From Clostridia bacterium (GTDB lineage Bacteria > Bacillota > Clostridia > Christensenellales > Aristaeellaceae), in the NCBI GenBank assembly GCA_017434085.1, contig JAFRFY010000002.1, positions 1-54,019 of the forward strand: a DNA stretch of 54,019 nt, read 5' to 3'. Shown here one piece after another: positions 1 to 8,383 of the stretch; positions within the stretch are counted from its first letter, which is position 1; each line of letters begins with the position of its first letter. The position numbers were made by a program, and so were the translations under genes. Under the pieces are notes generated by a model. That model was not told where the DNA came from. It did not search any database and saw nothing but the letters and a program-made list of their open reading frames with translations.

Positions 1-232
1 CGCCCGCGACCTCGGCAACCGCCGCGGCGACATGTACGAGATCGGCCTGTGGGCGGACAGCATCGTGGAGTCCGGCAACGACATCATGTACGCCATCAAC
101 ATCCCGCAGGAGAGCGTCACCATCCCCGAGACCATGGACGCTATCCGCGCCGCCATGAAGATGCAGCTCACCCGCGAGGAGGGCACCGCCGAGACCAACA
201 AGTATCTGGGCATCGGCAGGTTCAAGAAGTAA
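1..232 (+). CDS. gap: Type II (archaeal-type) glyceraldehyde-3-phosphate dehydrogenase, C-terminal fragment
   Basis: The frame is open from the window edge to the TAA at 230-232, so only about the last 76 residues are present. They contain GDMYEIGLWADSI, INIPQESVTIPETMDAIRA and a TNKYLGIG tail. This matches, from memory, the C-terminal region of archaeal type II GAPDH, which has an (H)QES-(I/V)PENIDAIRAM block followed by a TNxALGI end. The enzyme family oxidises glyceraldehyde 3-phosphate to 1,3-bisphosphoglycerate in the cytoplasm, usually with NADP. The archaeal-type PGK two genes downstream supports the call, because the two would act consecutively. The catalytic Cys and nucleotide fold lie outside the window, so a homoserine dehydrogenase-like or other Rossmann oxidoreductase cannot be fully excluded. 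Confidence 0.6.
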   Translation, partial: ARDLGNRRGDMYEIGLWADSIVESGNDIMYAINIPQESVTIPETMDAIRAAMKMQLTREEGTAETNKYLGIGRFKK

Positions 233-326
233 TCTCAATGGTCTGAACGCGCATCAGGGCGCATCGGAGCCGCTGGTCCACGGGCTCAGCGGCTCCTTTC
301 AAAAATATGAAAGAGAGGTATTCATT

Positions 327-1100
327 ATGAAACAGTATTTTGATCTCAAGGGACAGGTTGCCATCGTGACCGGCTGCTCCACGGGCTTGGGCGTGCAGAT
401 GGCGAAGGCTCTGGCCAACCAGGGCGCGAACATCGTGGCCGTCGCCCGCCGCCAGAACCTGATCGACGAAGTGGCGAAGGAGATTGCCGAGGAATACGGC
501 GTTCAGACGCTGGCCGTGCGCTGCGATATCACCGACACCCCCAACGTGGAGGCCATGGTGGACGCGGTGCTTGAGAAATTCGGCCGCATCGACATCCTCA
601 TCAACAACGCCGGCACCGGCGCGGTGGCGCCCGCCGAGGACATCACCGACGAGCAGTTCGCCAATGAGATGAACATCGACCTGTTCGGCTCCTTCCGCGT
701 GGCCCGCGCCGTGGCGAAGAAGGCTATGATCCCCCAAAAGTACGGCCGCATCATCAACATCGCCTCCATGTACGGCCTGGTGGGCAACAAGGTCGCCAGC
801 GCCTCCCCGTATCACGCGGCGAAGGGCGGCGTGGTGAACCTGACCCGCGCGCTGGCCTCCGAGTGGGGCAAGCACTGCATCACCGTCAATTCCATCTGCC
901 CCGGCTACTTCTACACCCCCCTCACCAAGGAGACCCTGGATTCCGACTTCTTCCAGCAGAACGCCCGCACCATGATCCCCGAGGAGCGCTACGGCAACGA
1001 GGGCGAGCTGGACACCGCGGCCATCTTCCTGGCCTCGCCCATGTCCAGCTATGTCACCGGCGTCAACCTGCCCGTGGACGGCGGCTATACCTGCATGTAA
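327..1100 (+). CDS. SDR-family NAD(P)-dependent dehydrogenase (gluconate 5-dehydrogenase-like)
   Basis: This 257-residue protein is a classical short-chain dehydrogenase. The cofactor glycine motif TGCSTGLG is at about residues 15-22, NNAG near 93-96, and the catalytic Tyr/Lys in SPYHAAKGG near 163-167. It ends with the usual VTGVNLPVDGGYT. The closest general resemblance is to gluconate 5-dehydrogenase and 2-keto-3-deoxy-sugar-acid dehydrogenases, which oxidise a hydroxyl of a sugar acid. The ATG at 327 has AGAGG eight bases upstream. It lies between the type II GAPDH and PGK genes and is followed 18 bp later by PGK, so it is very probably in the same operon. The substrate is not determined; a sugar acid fits the LarA and FAH neighbours. 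Confidence 0.8.
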   Translation: MKQYFDLKGQVAIVTGCSTGLGVQMAKALANQGANIVAVARRQNLIDEVAKEIAEEYGVQTLAVRCDITDTPNVEAMVDAVLEKFGRIDILINNAGTGAVAPAEDITDEQFANEMNIDLFGSFRVARAVAKKAMIPQKYGRIINIASMYGLVGNKVASASPYHAAKGGVVNLTRALASEWGKHCITVNSICPGYFYTPLTKETLDSDFFQQNARTMIPEERYGNEGELDTAAIFLASPMSSYVTGVNLPVDGGYTCM

Positions 1101-1118
1101 TTCGAGGAGTTGATACCC

Positions 1119-2378
1119 ATGCGATTCGGCATTTACACGCTGGATGAATTCGACGTGAAGGGCAAGACCGTGCTGTGCCGGGTGGACATGAACCAGCCGG
1201 TGGACCGCGCGACCGACACGCTCAAAAGCATACAGCGCATCACGGCCTGCGCGCCCACGGTGAAGGAGCTCTCCGACAAGGGCGCGAAGGTGGTGCTGCT
1301 GGCCCACCAGGGCAGCGACATCGAATACAAGAACTTTTACTGCACCCGCCCCCACGCCAAGGTGCTGACGGAGATTCTGGGCAGGGAAGTCAAGTGGATC
1401 GAGGACGTCTGCGGCCCCACGGCGCGGGAGGCGATTGCGGCCATGAAGGACGGCGACATCATCCTTCTGGACAACGTGCGCTTCTGCTCCGAGGAACAGA
1501 CCCTCTTTGAAATGAAGCTTCAACTGACCCACGAGCAGCAGGCGAAGACCCAGGTGGTCGAGAAGCTTGCGCCGCTTGCGGACCTGTACGTCTGCGACGC
1601 CTTCGCCGCGGCGCACCGCGACCAGCCCACGCTGTGCGGCTTCGAGCAGGTGCTGCCCAGCGCCATGGGCCGGCTGTTCGAGAAGGAATACTGCGTGATC
1701 TCGGAGCTTATGGAGAAGCCCGAGCATCCCTGCGTATTCGTGCTGGGCGGCGCGAAGATCTCCGACGCCTTCATGATGATGGAGACCGTGCTCGGCTCCG
1801 GCGCGGCGGACATCGTGCTGACCGGCGGCCTGGTGGGGGAGATACTGCTCGCCAGCCAGGGGCAGGAGATTGGCAGCGGCACGCTGGGCTTCATCGTGAA
1901 GTCCGGCTACGAGGAGTACATCGAGAAGGCCAAGGGCATCTACGAAAAGTACGCCGACAAGATCATACTGCCCGTCGATCTGGCGCAGGTGGTGGACGGC
2001 GTGCGTCAGGAGGCGCTGGCCGGGGCGATCCCCGCGGACTTCAACGCCATCGACATCGGCACCGGCACCGCTAACCTGTACCGCGAATATATCCTCAAGG
2101 CCAAGACCGTGTTCGCCAACGGACCGGTGGGCGTGTTCGAGCAGGCCCCCAGCGAGTACGGCACGAAGGTGCTGTTCGAGAGCATGGCCGAGACCGAGGG
2201 CTACACCGTGGTCGGCGGCGGCGACAGCGTGACGGCGGCGAAGAAGTACGGCGTCACCGACAGGCTTGGCTACATCTGCACCGGCGGCGGCGCGCTGATC
2301 CGGTTCCTGACCGGCGAGGAGCTGCCCGTCGTCAAGGCGCTCCGGCACGCCGCGAAGGCGTTCCCGATGGGGGAATGA
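1119..2378 (+). CDS. pgk: Archaeal-type phosphoglycerate kinase
   Basis: This 419-residue protein carries PGK motifs in order: CRVDMNQPVD, LLAHQG, LLDNVRF, CDAFAAAHRDQP, VFVLGGAKISD, IDIGTGTANLYREYI, ANGPVGVFE and TGGGALIRFLTGEELPV. The wording follows archaeal PGKs such as those of Pyrococcus rather than the bacterial SHLGRP/WNGPMGVFE type. PGK transfers phosphate from 1,3-bisphosphoglycerate to ADP. Of the five basic residues that hold the 3-PG phosphate in PGKs, four appear present, but the Arg of HLGR(P) is Ser here (HQGSD); Pyrococcus has Lys at that place. The ATG at 1119 is chosen because GAGGAG lies nine bases upstream. The stop is four bases before larA. It may serve an accessory pathway rather than central glycolysis. 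Confidence 0.85.
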   Translation: MRFGIYTLDEFDVKGKTVLCRVDMNQPVDRATDTLKSIQRITACAPTVKELSDKGAKVVLLAHQGSDIEYKNFYCTRPHAKVLTEILGREVKWIEDVCGPTAREAIAAMKDGDIILLDNVRFCSEEQTLFEMKLQLTHEQQAKTQVVEKLAPLADLYVCDAFAAAHRDQPTLCGFEQVLPSAMGRLFEKEYCVISELMEKPEHPCVFVLGGAKISDAFMMMETVLGSGAADIVLTGGLVGEILLASQGQEIGSGTLGFIVKSGYEEYIEKAKGIYEKYADKIILPVDLAQVVDGVRQEALAGAIPADFNAIDIGTGTANLYREYILKAKTVFANGPVGVFEQAPSEYGTKVLFESMAETEGYTVVGGGDSVTAAKKYGVTDRLGYICTGGGALIRFLTGEELPVVKALRHAAKAFPMGE

Positions 2379-2382
2379 GCCT

Positions 2383-3633
2383 ATGAAGATCGATTTTGGC
2401 TTCGGCACTGGCGTTCAGAGCGTCGAGGTGCCGGATAAGAACCTGCTGGGCATACTGATGGCCAACGACGTGCCCAAGGGACTGATGAACGAGGAGGAGG
2501 TGCGGCGGGCGCTGGAGAACCCCATCGGCACGCCGAGATTAAAGGACATCGTGAAGCCCGGCGAGAAGATCGCCGTCATCACCTCGGACATCACCCGCCC
2601 CTGCCCGACCTACCGCATCATGCCGCCGCTGTTGGACGAGCTGTATTCGGCGGGCTGCCGGCCGGAGGACATCACCCTCGTGTTCGCGCTGGGCAGCCAC
2701 CGCAAACACACCCCGGCGGAGATGCTCAAGCTGGCGGGGCAGCGAGCCATCAACGAAATAGAATGCGTGGACAGCGACCCGGACGACTGCGTGCACATCG
2801 GCGTGACCGACTGCGGCACGCCCGTGGACATCACCCGCGTCGTCGCGGAGGCCGACCGGCGCATCTGCCTGGGTAACATCGAATACCACTATTTTGCGGG
2901 CTACTCCGGCGGCGCGAAGGCCATCATGCCCGGAAGCTCGACCCCCGCGGCGATACAGGCCAACCACTCCATGATGGTGAAGGACGAGTGCTGCGCGGGC
3001 AACCTGGACGGCAACCCCTTGCGGCAGGACATCGAGCAGGCCGCGGCCATGACCGGCGTGGACTTCATCGTCAACGTGGTGCTGGACGAGCACAAGCAGA
3101 TCGTCCGCGCCGTGGCGGGCGACCTGGTGAAGGCGCACCGCGAGGGATGCAAATTCCTGGACGGCATGTATATGAAGCCCATCGAACAGCGGGCCGACAT
3201 CGTGATCGTGTCCCAGGGCGGCGCGCCGAAGGATTTGAACCTCTATCAGACCCAGAAGGCGCTGGACAACGCCAAGCACGCCGTGAAGAAGGGCGGAACC
3301 ATCATATTAATTGGCTCCTGCAAGGAGGGGCTGGGCAGCAAGGTGTTCGAGGAGTGGCTGATGGCCGCGCCCACCGCGCACAGCATGATCGAGCGCATCG
3401 GGCGCGAGTTCCAGCTGGGCGGGCACAAGGCCGCCGCCATCGCCATGGTGCTGGAAAACGCCGAGATCTACCTGGTGAGTGACATGGAGGACAGCTTCGT
3501 TGAAAGTATCTTCCTAAAGCCCGCCCACTCGGCCCAGGAGGCGTTCGATAAAGCCATGCAGCGCCTCGGCCACGACGCCACCGTGCTGTGCATGCCCTAC
3601 GGAGGCTCCACGCTGCCGCGGGCGAAAGCGTAA
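2383..3633 (+). CDS. larA: LarA-family nickel-dependent racemase/epimerase (lactate racemase domain, DUF2088)
   Basis: This 416-residue protein keeps the LarA active-site pattern. Asp69 and Arg72 are in SDITRP, His106 in GSHR, His169 and Lys179 in YHYFAGYSGGAK, His195 in ANHS, and GGAPKDLNLYQTQKAL follows near 285-300. In Lactobacillus plantarum LarA the Lys corresponding to Lys179 anchors the nickel pincer nucleotide covalently, and the histidines bind nickel or shuttle hydride. The superfamily includes lactate, malate and other hydroxyacid racemases and a D-gluconate 2-epimerase, so the substrate is open. The sugar-acid-type neighbours favour an aldonate or a small 2-hydroxyacid. The start at 2383 is four bases after the pgk stop. 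The cofactor genes larB, larC and larE are not in the window. Confidence 0.82.
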   Translation: MKIDFGFGTGVQSVEVPDKNLLGILMANDVPKGLMNEEEVRRALENPIGTPRLKDIVKPGEKIAVITSDITRPCPTYRIMPPLLDELYSAGCRPEDITLVFALGSHRKHTPAEMLKLAGQRAINEIECVDSDPDDCVHIGVTDCGTPVDITRVVAEADRRICLGNIEYHYFAGYSGGAKAIMPGSSTPAAIQANHSMMVKDECCAGNLDGNPLRQDIEQAAAMTGVDFIVNVVLDEHKQIVRAVAGDLVKAHREGCKFLDGMYMKPIEQRADIVIVSQGGAPKDLNLYQTQKALDNAKHAVKKGGTIILIGSCKEGLGSKVFEEWLMAAPTAHSMIERIGREFQLGGHKAAAIAMVLENAEIYLVSDMEDSFVESIFLKPAHSAQEAFDKAMQRLGHDATVLCMPYGGSTLPRAKA

Positions 3634-3764
3634 GGCAAAAAAGTTACTGTTCAGCTCGACGGGCGATCAGGGGATCGCCCCTACGGATAACGCGCTATCG
3701 TAGGGGCGATGCCCTCATCGCCTAACTGATATTCAACCCCGAGCTGAACAGTAACAGGCAAAAA
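3633..3764. mobile_element. MITE-like element with terminal inverted repeats and a 9-bp target duplication
   Basis: A perfect 16-bp inverted repeat, GTTACTGTTCAGCTCG at 3643-3658 and its complement at 3740-3755, bounds a 113-bp noncoding segment. Directly outside both ends lies the same 9-bp word AGGCAAAAA (3633-3641 and 3756-3764), as expected for a target-site duplication. Inside is a second inverted pair, ATCGCCCCTACG and CGTAGGGGCGAT, related to the dispersed palindromic repeats elsewhere in the window. No transposase is encoded. It separates larA from the FAH gene and ends only 15 bases before that gene's ribosome binding region. Confidence 0.75.
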
Positions 3765-3783
3765 CCATTCGGAGGACTTGAAC

Positions 3784-4656
3784 ATGAAGCTGGTGACTTA
3801 TACCCTCCGCGGCGACACCCGCGAGGCGGTGGGCGTGTGGACGGAAAAAGGCGTCGTGCCCGTGAAGGCGCTGGGGATGGCGTTCGAAACCATGAACGAC
3901 CTGATACTGCGCGTCACGGAGGCGGACATGGCCTTATTGCGCGAAGCGAAGGGCGAGGCGCTGCCGATGGATGAGGTGACGCTGCTTGCACCGATCCCGC
4001 GCCCCCTGCAGGACGTGGTGTGCCTCGGGCTCAACTACACCGAGCACGCGGAGGAGGCGTTCGGCTACTCGAAGCAGGCGTTTTCCGCCGACCGCGCCGT
4101 GCCGATATTCTTCTCCAAGCGGGTGAGCTGGTGCCAGGGCAGCGGCGAACCGATCCCCGCCCACAGGGACCTGACCCAGCGGCTGGACTATGAAAACGAG
4201 CTGGCGGTGATACTGGGGAAGGACGCGCGGGACGTGGATGAGGCGGACGTGGCCGACTACATCTTCGGCTACACCGTTTTAAACGACGTGTCCGCCCGCG
4301 ACCTGCAGACGTCCCACCGCCAGTGGTACTTCGGCAAGAGCCTGGACGGCTTTACGCCGATGGGGCCGTGCATCGTCACCGCGGACGACATCCCCTTCCC
4401 GCCGGACCTCGCCATCTCCACAAGGGTCAACGGCGAACTTCGGCAGAACAGCCGCACGAGCATGCTGATCCACGGCATCGCGGAGATCGTTTCGACCCTC
4501 AGCCGCGGCATGACGCTGCTGGCCGGCACCATCATCGCCACCGGCACGCCCAAGGGCGTCGCCATGGGCATGGAGACGCCGAAGTTCCTGGTTCCGGGGG
4601 ACGTAGTGACGTGCAGCATCGAGGGGATCGGAGATTTGGTCAACAAAGTGGAATAA
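3784..4656 (+). CDS. Fumarylacetoacetate hydrolase (FAH)-fold family protein
   Basis: This 290-residue protein is a member of the FAH superfamily. VVCLGLNYTEHAEEA (about 78-92), RLDYENELAVILG (about 132-144), the NDVSARDLQ block and the GMTLLAGTIIATGTPKGVAMG block are family hallmarks, and the Glu pair of the metal site lies in the ENE region. Family members hydrolyse or decarboxylate 2,4-diketo acids and acylpyruvates, for example 2,4-diketo-3-deoxy sugar acids released by SDR dehydrogenases. An SDR and a LarA racemase are upstream, so cleavage of a diketo acid into pyruvate plus a hydroxyacid is an attractive inference. The ATG at 3784 has GGAGGA seven bases upstream; a TTG six bases earlier is too close to that site. 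A bidirectional terminator follows. Confidence 0.85.
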   Translation: MKLVTYTLRGDTREAVGVWTEKGVVPVKALGMAFETMNDLILRVTEADMALLREAKGEALPMDEVTLLAPIPRPLQDVVCLGLNYTEHAEEAFGYSKQAFSADRAVPIFFSKRVSWCQGSGEPIPAHRDLTQRLDYENELAVILGKDARDVDEADVADYIFGYTVLNDVSARDLQTSHRQWYFGKSLDGFTPMGPCIVTADDIPFPPDLAISTRVNGELRQNSRTSMLIHGIAEIVSTLSRGMTLLAGTIIATGTPKGVAMGMETPKFLVPGDVVTCSIEGIGDLVNKVE

Positions 4657-4666
4657 AGAAACAGAA

Positions 4667-4704
4667 AATACCGGCAGGCCGTCCGAGGAGGGCCTGCCGG
4701 TATT
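4667..4704. terminator. Bidirectional rho-independent terminator
   Basis: A perfect 14-bp stem (AATACCGGCAGGCC at 4667-4680 paired with 4691-4704) encloses a 10-base loop. A-rich sequence lies on the left and T-rich on the right. It lies between two convergent genes, the FAH hydrolase (+) and the fructosamine kinase-like gene (-), and would end transcription from both sides. Confidence 0.85.
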
Positions 4705-4712
4705 GTTATGTA

Positions 4713-5567
4713 TCAATAGCGTTTCAATATGCTCTGTACCACGCCCAGATACACGCCACCGAACAGGTTTAAATGGTTGAGCAGGTGGTAGAGGTTGTAC
4801 AGGTCGCGGCGTCGGGCGTAGCCGGGCTGGAGGGGGCGGGCCTCCCGATAGGCGTCGTAGAAGCGGGGATGGAAGCCGCCGAAGAGCTCCGTCATGGCCA
4901 GGTCCGCCTCGGGGTGGCCGACGTAGACCGCCGGGTCGATCAGCCACGCGCGGCCGTCGCCGCCGGTGATGAAGTTGCCCGACCACAGGTCGCCGTGGAG
5001 CAGGGCGGGCCGCTCGGGTTCGATCAGGTGATCTTCGAGGTGTGTCAGCAGATGCTCGACGCGCCTGCGGTCCCCGGCGTTGAACCAGCACTTTGCCCGC
5101 TCAAACTGCGGCGCGAGGCGACAGTCTCGGAAGAAGCCGACCCAGCTGTCGCGGGGCGCGTTGATCTGCGGGCTCGCGCCGATGTAGTTGTCATGCGCCC
5201 AGCCGAAGCGGGCGGGCGCGGGCGCGGCGTGCATCATGGCCAGGCTGCGCCCGAAGTCCTCCCAGAAGTCGCGGGCGCGCGGCGCGCTCTCTACCCATTG
5301 AAGCAGCAGGAACGCGCCGGTGGCGGCGTCGCTGCCGACGGCGATCACCTTTGGCACGGAGACGGCTCCGGTGGCGTCCATCGCCGCGAGGCCCTCCGCC
5401 TCCGCCCGGAAGAAGGCGGGGGGTGCGGTGCGGTTCGATTTCATGAACACCCGCGTGCCGTCGGTCAGCGTCAGGGCGAAGGCTTCGTTGATGTCCCCGC
5501 CAGAAACGGGCTCGGATTTGCGCAGCTCAGCCCCGAAGGTGTCGCGGAGCGTTTCGTTCAGCGTCAT
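4713..5567 (-). CDS. Fructosamine/ketosamine-3-kinase family protein
   Basis: This 284-residue protein has the aminoglycoside-phosphotransferase-like kinase fold of the FN3K family. Residues include VSGGDINEAFALTL near the N-terminus, RVFMKSN (nucleotide-site Lys), the catalytic loop LLHGDLWSGNF and the metal-binding WLIDPAVYVGHPEADLAM. These enzymes phosphorylate fructosamines or ribulosamines on glycated amines, leading to deglycation, and act in the cytoplasm. The ATG at 5567 is chosen because GGAGGG lies just upstream; a longer reading from 5624 has no comparable site. It is the last gene of a leftward run after the purine permease and ends at the bidirectional terminator. Bacterial members sometimes use other sugars or amino compounds, so the substrate is uncertain. 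Confidence 0.85.
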   Translation of the reverse strand: MTLNETLRDTFGAELRKSEPVSGGDINEAFALTLTDGTRVFMKSNRTAPPAFFRAEAEGLAAMDATGAVSVPKVIAVGSDAATGAFLLLQWVESAPRARDFWEDFGRSLAMMHAAPAPARFGWAHDNYIGASPQINAPRDSWVGFFRDCRLAPQFERAKCWFNAGDRRRVEHLLTHLEDHLIEPERPALLHGDLWSGNFITGGDGRAWLIDPAVYVGHPEADLAMTELFGGFHPRFYDAYREARPLQPGYARRRDLYNLYHLLNHLNLFGGVYLGVVQSILKRY

Positions 5568-5620
5568 GGCGTCCCTCCAGCAAAACAGTAAAGCGTTCTG
5601 GAAATCCCGATGCGTGACGC

Positions 5621-6934
5621 TCACGCCACGACGCTTAAAAGGATCTTGATGATGAACAGCACGGCGACCACCAGTATGGCGGGCTGTAGGTCCTTGAAGC
5701 GGCGGGTGATGATCTTGGTGAACACGTAGAACAGCACGCCGAACATGATGCCGTCGGAGATGGAGGAGGCGAATACCATGATGATCATCGTCATGAACGC
5801 GGGGATGCTCTCGGCGTAGTCGTCATAGTCGATCTCGCGGATGGGGTTGATCATCATCAGCCCCACGATCACCAGCGCCGGGGCGGTGGCCGCGCTGGGG
5901 ATGGACCCGAACAGCGGCTCCAGGAACAGCGCTGCCAGGAAAAGCACCGCGGTGGTCACGGCGGTCAGGCCGGTGCGCCCGCCCTCCGCCACGCCGGAGG
6001 CGCTCTCCACGAAGGTGGTGATGGTGGAGGTGCCCAGCATCGCGCCCGCGGTGGTGCCCACGGCGTCCGCCAGCAGCGCCTGCTTGCAGTTGGGGATGCT
6101 GCCGTCTTCCTTGATGATGCCGGACTTGCCCGCGCAGGCGATCAGCGTGCCCACGGTGTCGAACATGTCCACGAACAGGAACGTGAACACCACCACGCAG
6201 AAGTCGAATATCGACCGGCCGCTGGAGAATATCTCGCCGAACGCGAAGTTGCAGAAGTAGGGGGAGGTGGGCAGGTAGGAGCCCCCGGCGTAGTGGGTCA
6301 CGCCGAAGGGTATGCCCACGAGGGTCGTGATGATGATGCCGATGAGCAGTGCGCCCCGCACCTTGAAGATCAACAGCGCGCCGGTGATCAGTATGCCGAT
6401 CATGGCCACGCCGGCGTCGGCCCGGAACCAGTGGGCGCTCAGCGCGGAGATGGTGCCGTCGGGGTCGGCGATGATGATGCCGGCGTTCTTAAGCCCGATG
6501 TAGGCGATGAACAGCCCGATGCCCGCGCCGATGGCCCTCTTGAGCCCCACCGGGATGCTGTTCACGATGGCCTCCCGGATGTTGCAGAAGGTGAGCAGTA
6601 TGAATATGATGCCCTCCACGAATATGGCGGACAGCGCCCACTGCCAGGAGTAGCCCATGCTCAGGCACACCGTGTAGGCGAAGAAGGCGTTAAGCCCCAT
6701 GCCCGCCGACAGGCTGAACGGCAGGTTGGCCACCAGGCCCATGACCAGCGTCGCAATGGCGGAGGCGATGGCCGTCGCGGCGAACACCTTGCCGAACGCC
6801 ATGCCCGAGGCGGACAGTATGCCGGGGTTGACGGCCAGTATGTAGGCCATCGTGGCGAAGGTGGTCAGTCCGGCCACCAGCTCGGTCTTGACGTCCGTGC
6901 CGCGCTCCCTGAGGTGAAAGAATCTCTCCAACAT
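5621..6934 (-). CDS. AzgA-type purine (adenine/guanine/hypoxanthine) permease, NCS2 family
   Basis: This 437-residue, strongly hydrophobic protein has about 12-14 predicted membrane segments. It begins with RTDV-type AzgA wording (RGTDVKTELVAGLTTFATMAYI), contains LSAGMGLNAFFAY in the first half, FVDMFDTVGTL in the middle, and GTSTITTFVESASGVAEGGRTGL in the second half. The last is the conserved substrate region of AzgA/PbuG/PbuO proton-coupled purine importers. Its job would be uptake of free purine bases, which fits the purine-nucleoside salvage cluster further along. SD-like AAGGATGG precedes the ATG. It is 54 bp downstream of the MATE gene and 53 bp upstream of the FN3K-like gene, so probably co-transcribed. 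Adenine versus hypoxanthine/guanine preference cannot be read from the sequence. Confidence 0.9.
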   Translation of the reverse strand: MLERFFHLRERGTDVKTELVAGLTTFATMAYILAVNPGILSASGMAFGKVFAATAIASAIATLVMGLVANLPFSLSAGMGLNAFFAYTVCLSMGYSWQWALSAIFVEGIIFILLTFCNIREAIVNSIPVGLKRAIGAGIGLFIAYIGLKNAGIIIADPDGTISALSAHWFRADAGVAMIGILITGALLIFKVRGALLIGIIITTLVGIPFGVTHYAGGSYLPTSPYFCNFAFGEIFSSGRSIFDFCVVVFTFLFVDMFDTVGTLIACAGKSGIIKEDGSIPNCKQALLADAVGTTAGAMLGTSTITTFVESASGVAEGGRTGLTAVTTAVLFLAALFLEPLFGSIPSAATAPALVIVGLMMINPIREIDYDDYAESIPAFMTMIIMVFASSISDGIMFGVLFYVFTKIITRRFKDLQPAILVVAVLFIIKILLSVVA

Positions 6935-6988
6935 GGTAAGCCCATCCTTTCTGCGTCGATGATTGTACTGTTCCGCGATATTATCCGC

Positions 6989-8347
6989 CTATGCGTTTCC
7001 TTCCTTCCACTTGCCGGACAGGTAGAACACCCCGCCGATGAGCAGTGGCATGAATCCGGCGAGGGCGTCGCCCATCCAGAAGCCGAAGCAGTCAAGCCGC
7101 ATGGCAAAACCCAGCAGCGCGGCCAGGCCGATGCGGGCGATGACGCCGTCGATGATGGCCACGGCCAGGTTGAGGCCGGAGCGCCCGGAGCCGTTGATCA
7201 GCGAGAACGCGACGCTTCGCGTGGCGGCGCCGTAGAAGCCCAGTATGATGGGCAAGGTGAGCACCGAGGCCACGGACAGAAGCGCCTGGTCCGGCGTGAA
7301 TATGCCGTACACCGCGTCCGGGCAGACGATCATCACGATGTGCAGCACCACACACAGCGCCATGCCCACCGAGAGCACCGTCATGAGCGTGCGGTTGACC
7401 CTGTCGTACTTGCGCGCGCCGAGGTTCTGGCCCACCATGGTGCTGCCTGCGGTGGTGAAGGACATGGTGATCACGTTGACCATGATGTTGACCTTGTTGT
7501 AGATGCCGGCGAGCGCGGAGTAGGTGACGTCGAACAGGTTGATCCACGCCATCAGTATGATCTTGGAGAAGCTGACCGCGGCGGACTGTATCGCCATGGG
7601 GATGCCCAGGGCCAGCAGGCGCTTGAAGGCGGGGCCGTCGATGCGGAAGCTTTTAGGCTTGAAGTCGAAGCCGAAGCTGTCGCGGTGGCCGTAGAGGTAG
7701 ACGATCGAGGCGACAAAGCTCACGCCCTGTCCGATGACGGTGGCCAGCGCAGCGCCGAACACCTTAAGGCCCAGGTACTTCACGAACAGCACGTCCAGCA
7801 CGGTGTTCAGCACCGCGGCGACGGCGATGAAGGCGAAGGGCCGCTTGCTGTCGCCCATACCGCGCAGTATGGCGCTGACGATGTTGTAGCCGTATATGAA
7901 CAAAAGGCCGCACACGCAGGTCACCATGTAGTCCATGGTGAAGGTCTCCGCCGCGGCGGGGGTGTTGAGCCAGCGCAGCACCGAGTGGCGCAGGGCGTAG
8001 CATATCACGGCGATCACCACAGAGATGCCCAGCAGGAAGGTGAACATGGTGCCGATGGTCTTCTTGATGTCGTCGTGGCGGTTCGCGCCGACGGCCCGGG
8101 CGATGATGACCTGCCCGGCGGAGGAGAAGCCCATGGCCACGAAGGTCAGAAGGTGCAGTATGTCGCCGCCGATGGACACCGCGGACATGCCTGCCGGGCC
8201 GATGTAGTTGCCGACCACGATCATGTCCACCAGGTTGTAGACCGCCTGCAGGGCGTTGGAGACGAACAGCGGAAAGGCAAAGCGAAACAGCAGGGGGACG
8301 ACGCTCCCGCGGGTCATGTCGCGGATCATGGTCTTGTTTTCAGCCAT
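6989..8347 (-). CDS. MATE-family efflux transporter
   Basis: This 452-residue integral membrane protein has two homologous six-helix halves. It opens with MIRDMTRGSVVPLLFRFAFPLF and NALQAVYNLVDMIVVGNYIGPAGMSAV, the signature of MATE exporters (YolA/NorM/DinF relatives). The second half contains ALGIPMAIQSAAVSFSKIILMAWINLF. MATE proteins export cationic drugs or metabolites in exchange for Na+ or H+; the substrate is unknown. A good promoter (TTGCCC, 17-bp spacer, TAAAAT) is located 37-65 bp upstream, so this gene probably starts the MATE-permease-kinase transcription unit independently of the L,D-transpeptidase gene. Confidence 0.92.
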   Translation of the reverse strand: MAENKTMIRDMTRGSVVPLLFRFAFPLFVSNALQAVYNLVDMIVVGNYIGPAGMSAVSIGGDILHLLTFVAMGFSSAGQVIIARAVGANRHDDIKKTIGTMFTFLLGISVVIAVICYALRHSVLRWLNTPAAAETFTMDYMVTCVCGLLFIYGYNIVSAILRGMGDSKRPFAFIAVAAVLNTVLDVLFVKYLGLKVFGAALATVIGQGVSFVASIVYLYGHRDSFGFDFKPKSFRIDGPAFKRLLALGIPMAIQSAAVSFSKIILMAWINLFDVTYSALAGIYNKVNIMVNVITMSFTTAGSTMVGQNLGARKYDRVNRTLMTVLSVGMALCVVLHIVMIVCPDAVYGIFTPDQALLSVASVLTLPIILGFYGAATRSVAFSLINGSGRSGLNLAVAIIDGVIARIGLAALLGFAMRLDCFGFWMGDALAGFMPLLIGGVFYLSGKWKEGNA

Positions 8348-8383
8348 CGGCGCTCATCCCTTTCGCGGTGTTGTGCTATCTGT

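Noticed and set aside
222..2408. Long open frame on the minus strand (about 728 codons)
   Set aside because: It is antisense to the SDR and PGK genes, rich in His, Arg, Ala and Gly as expected for the reverse of GC-rich codons, and has no family motif.
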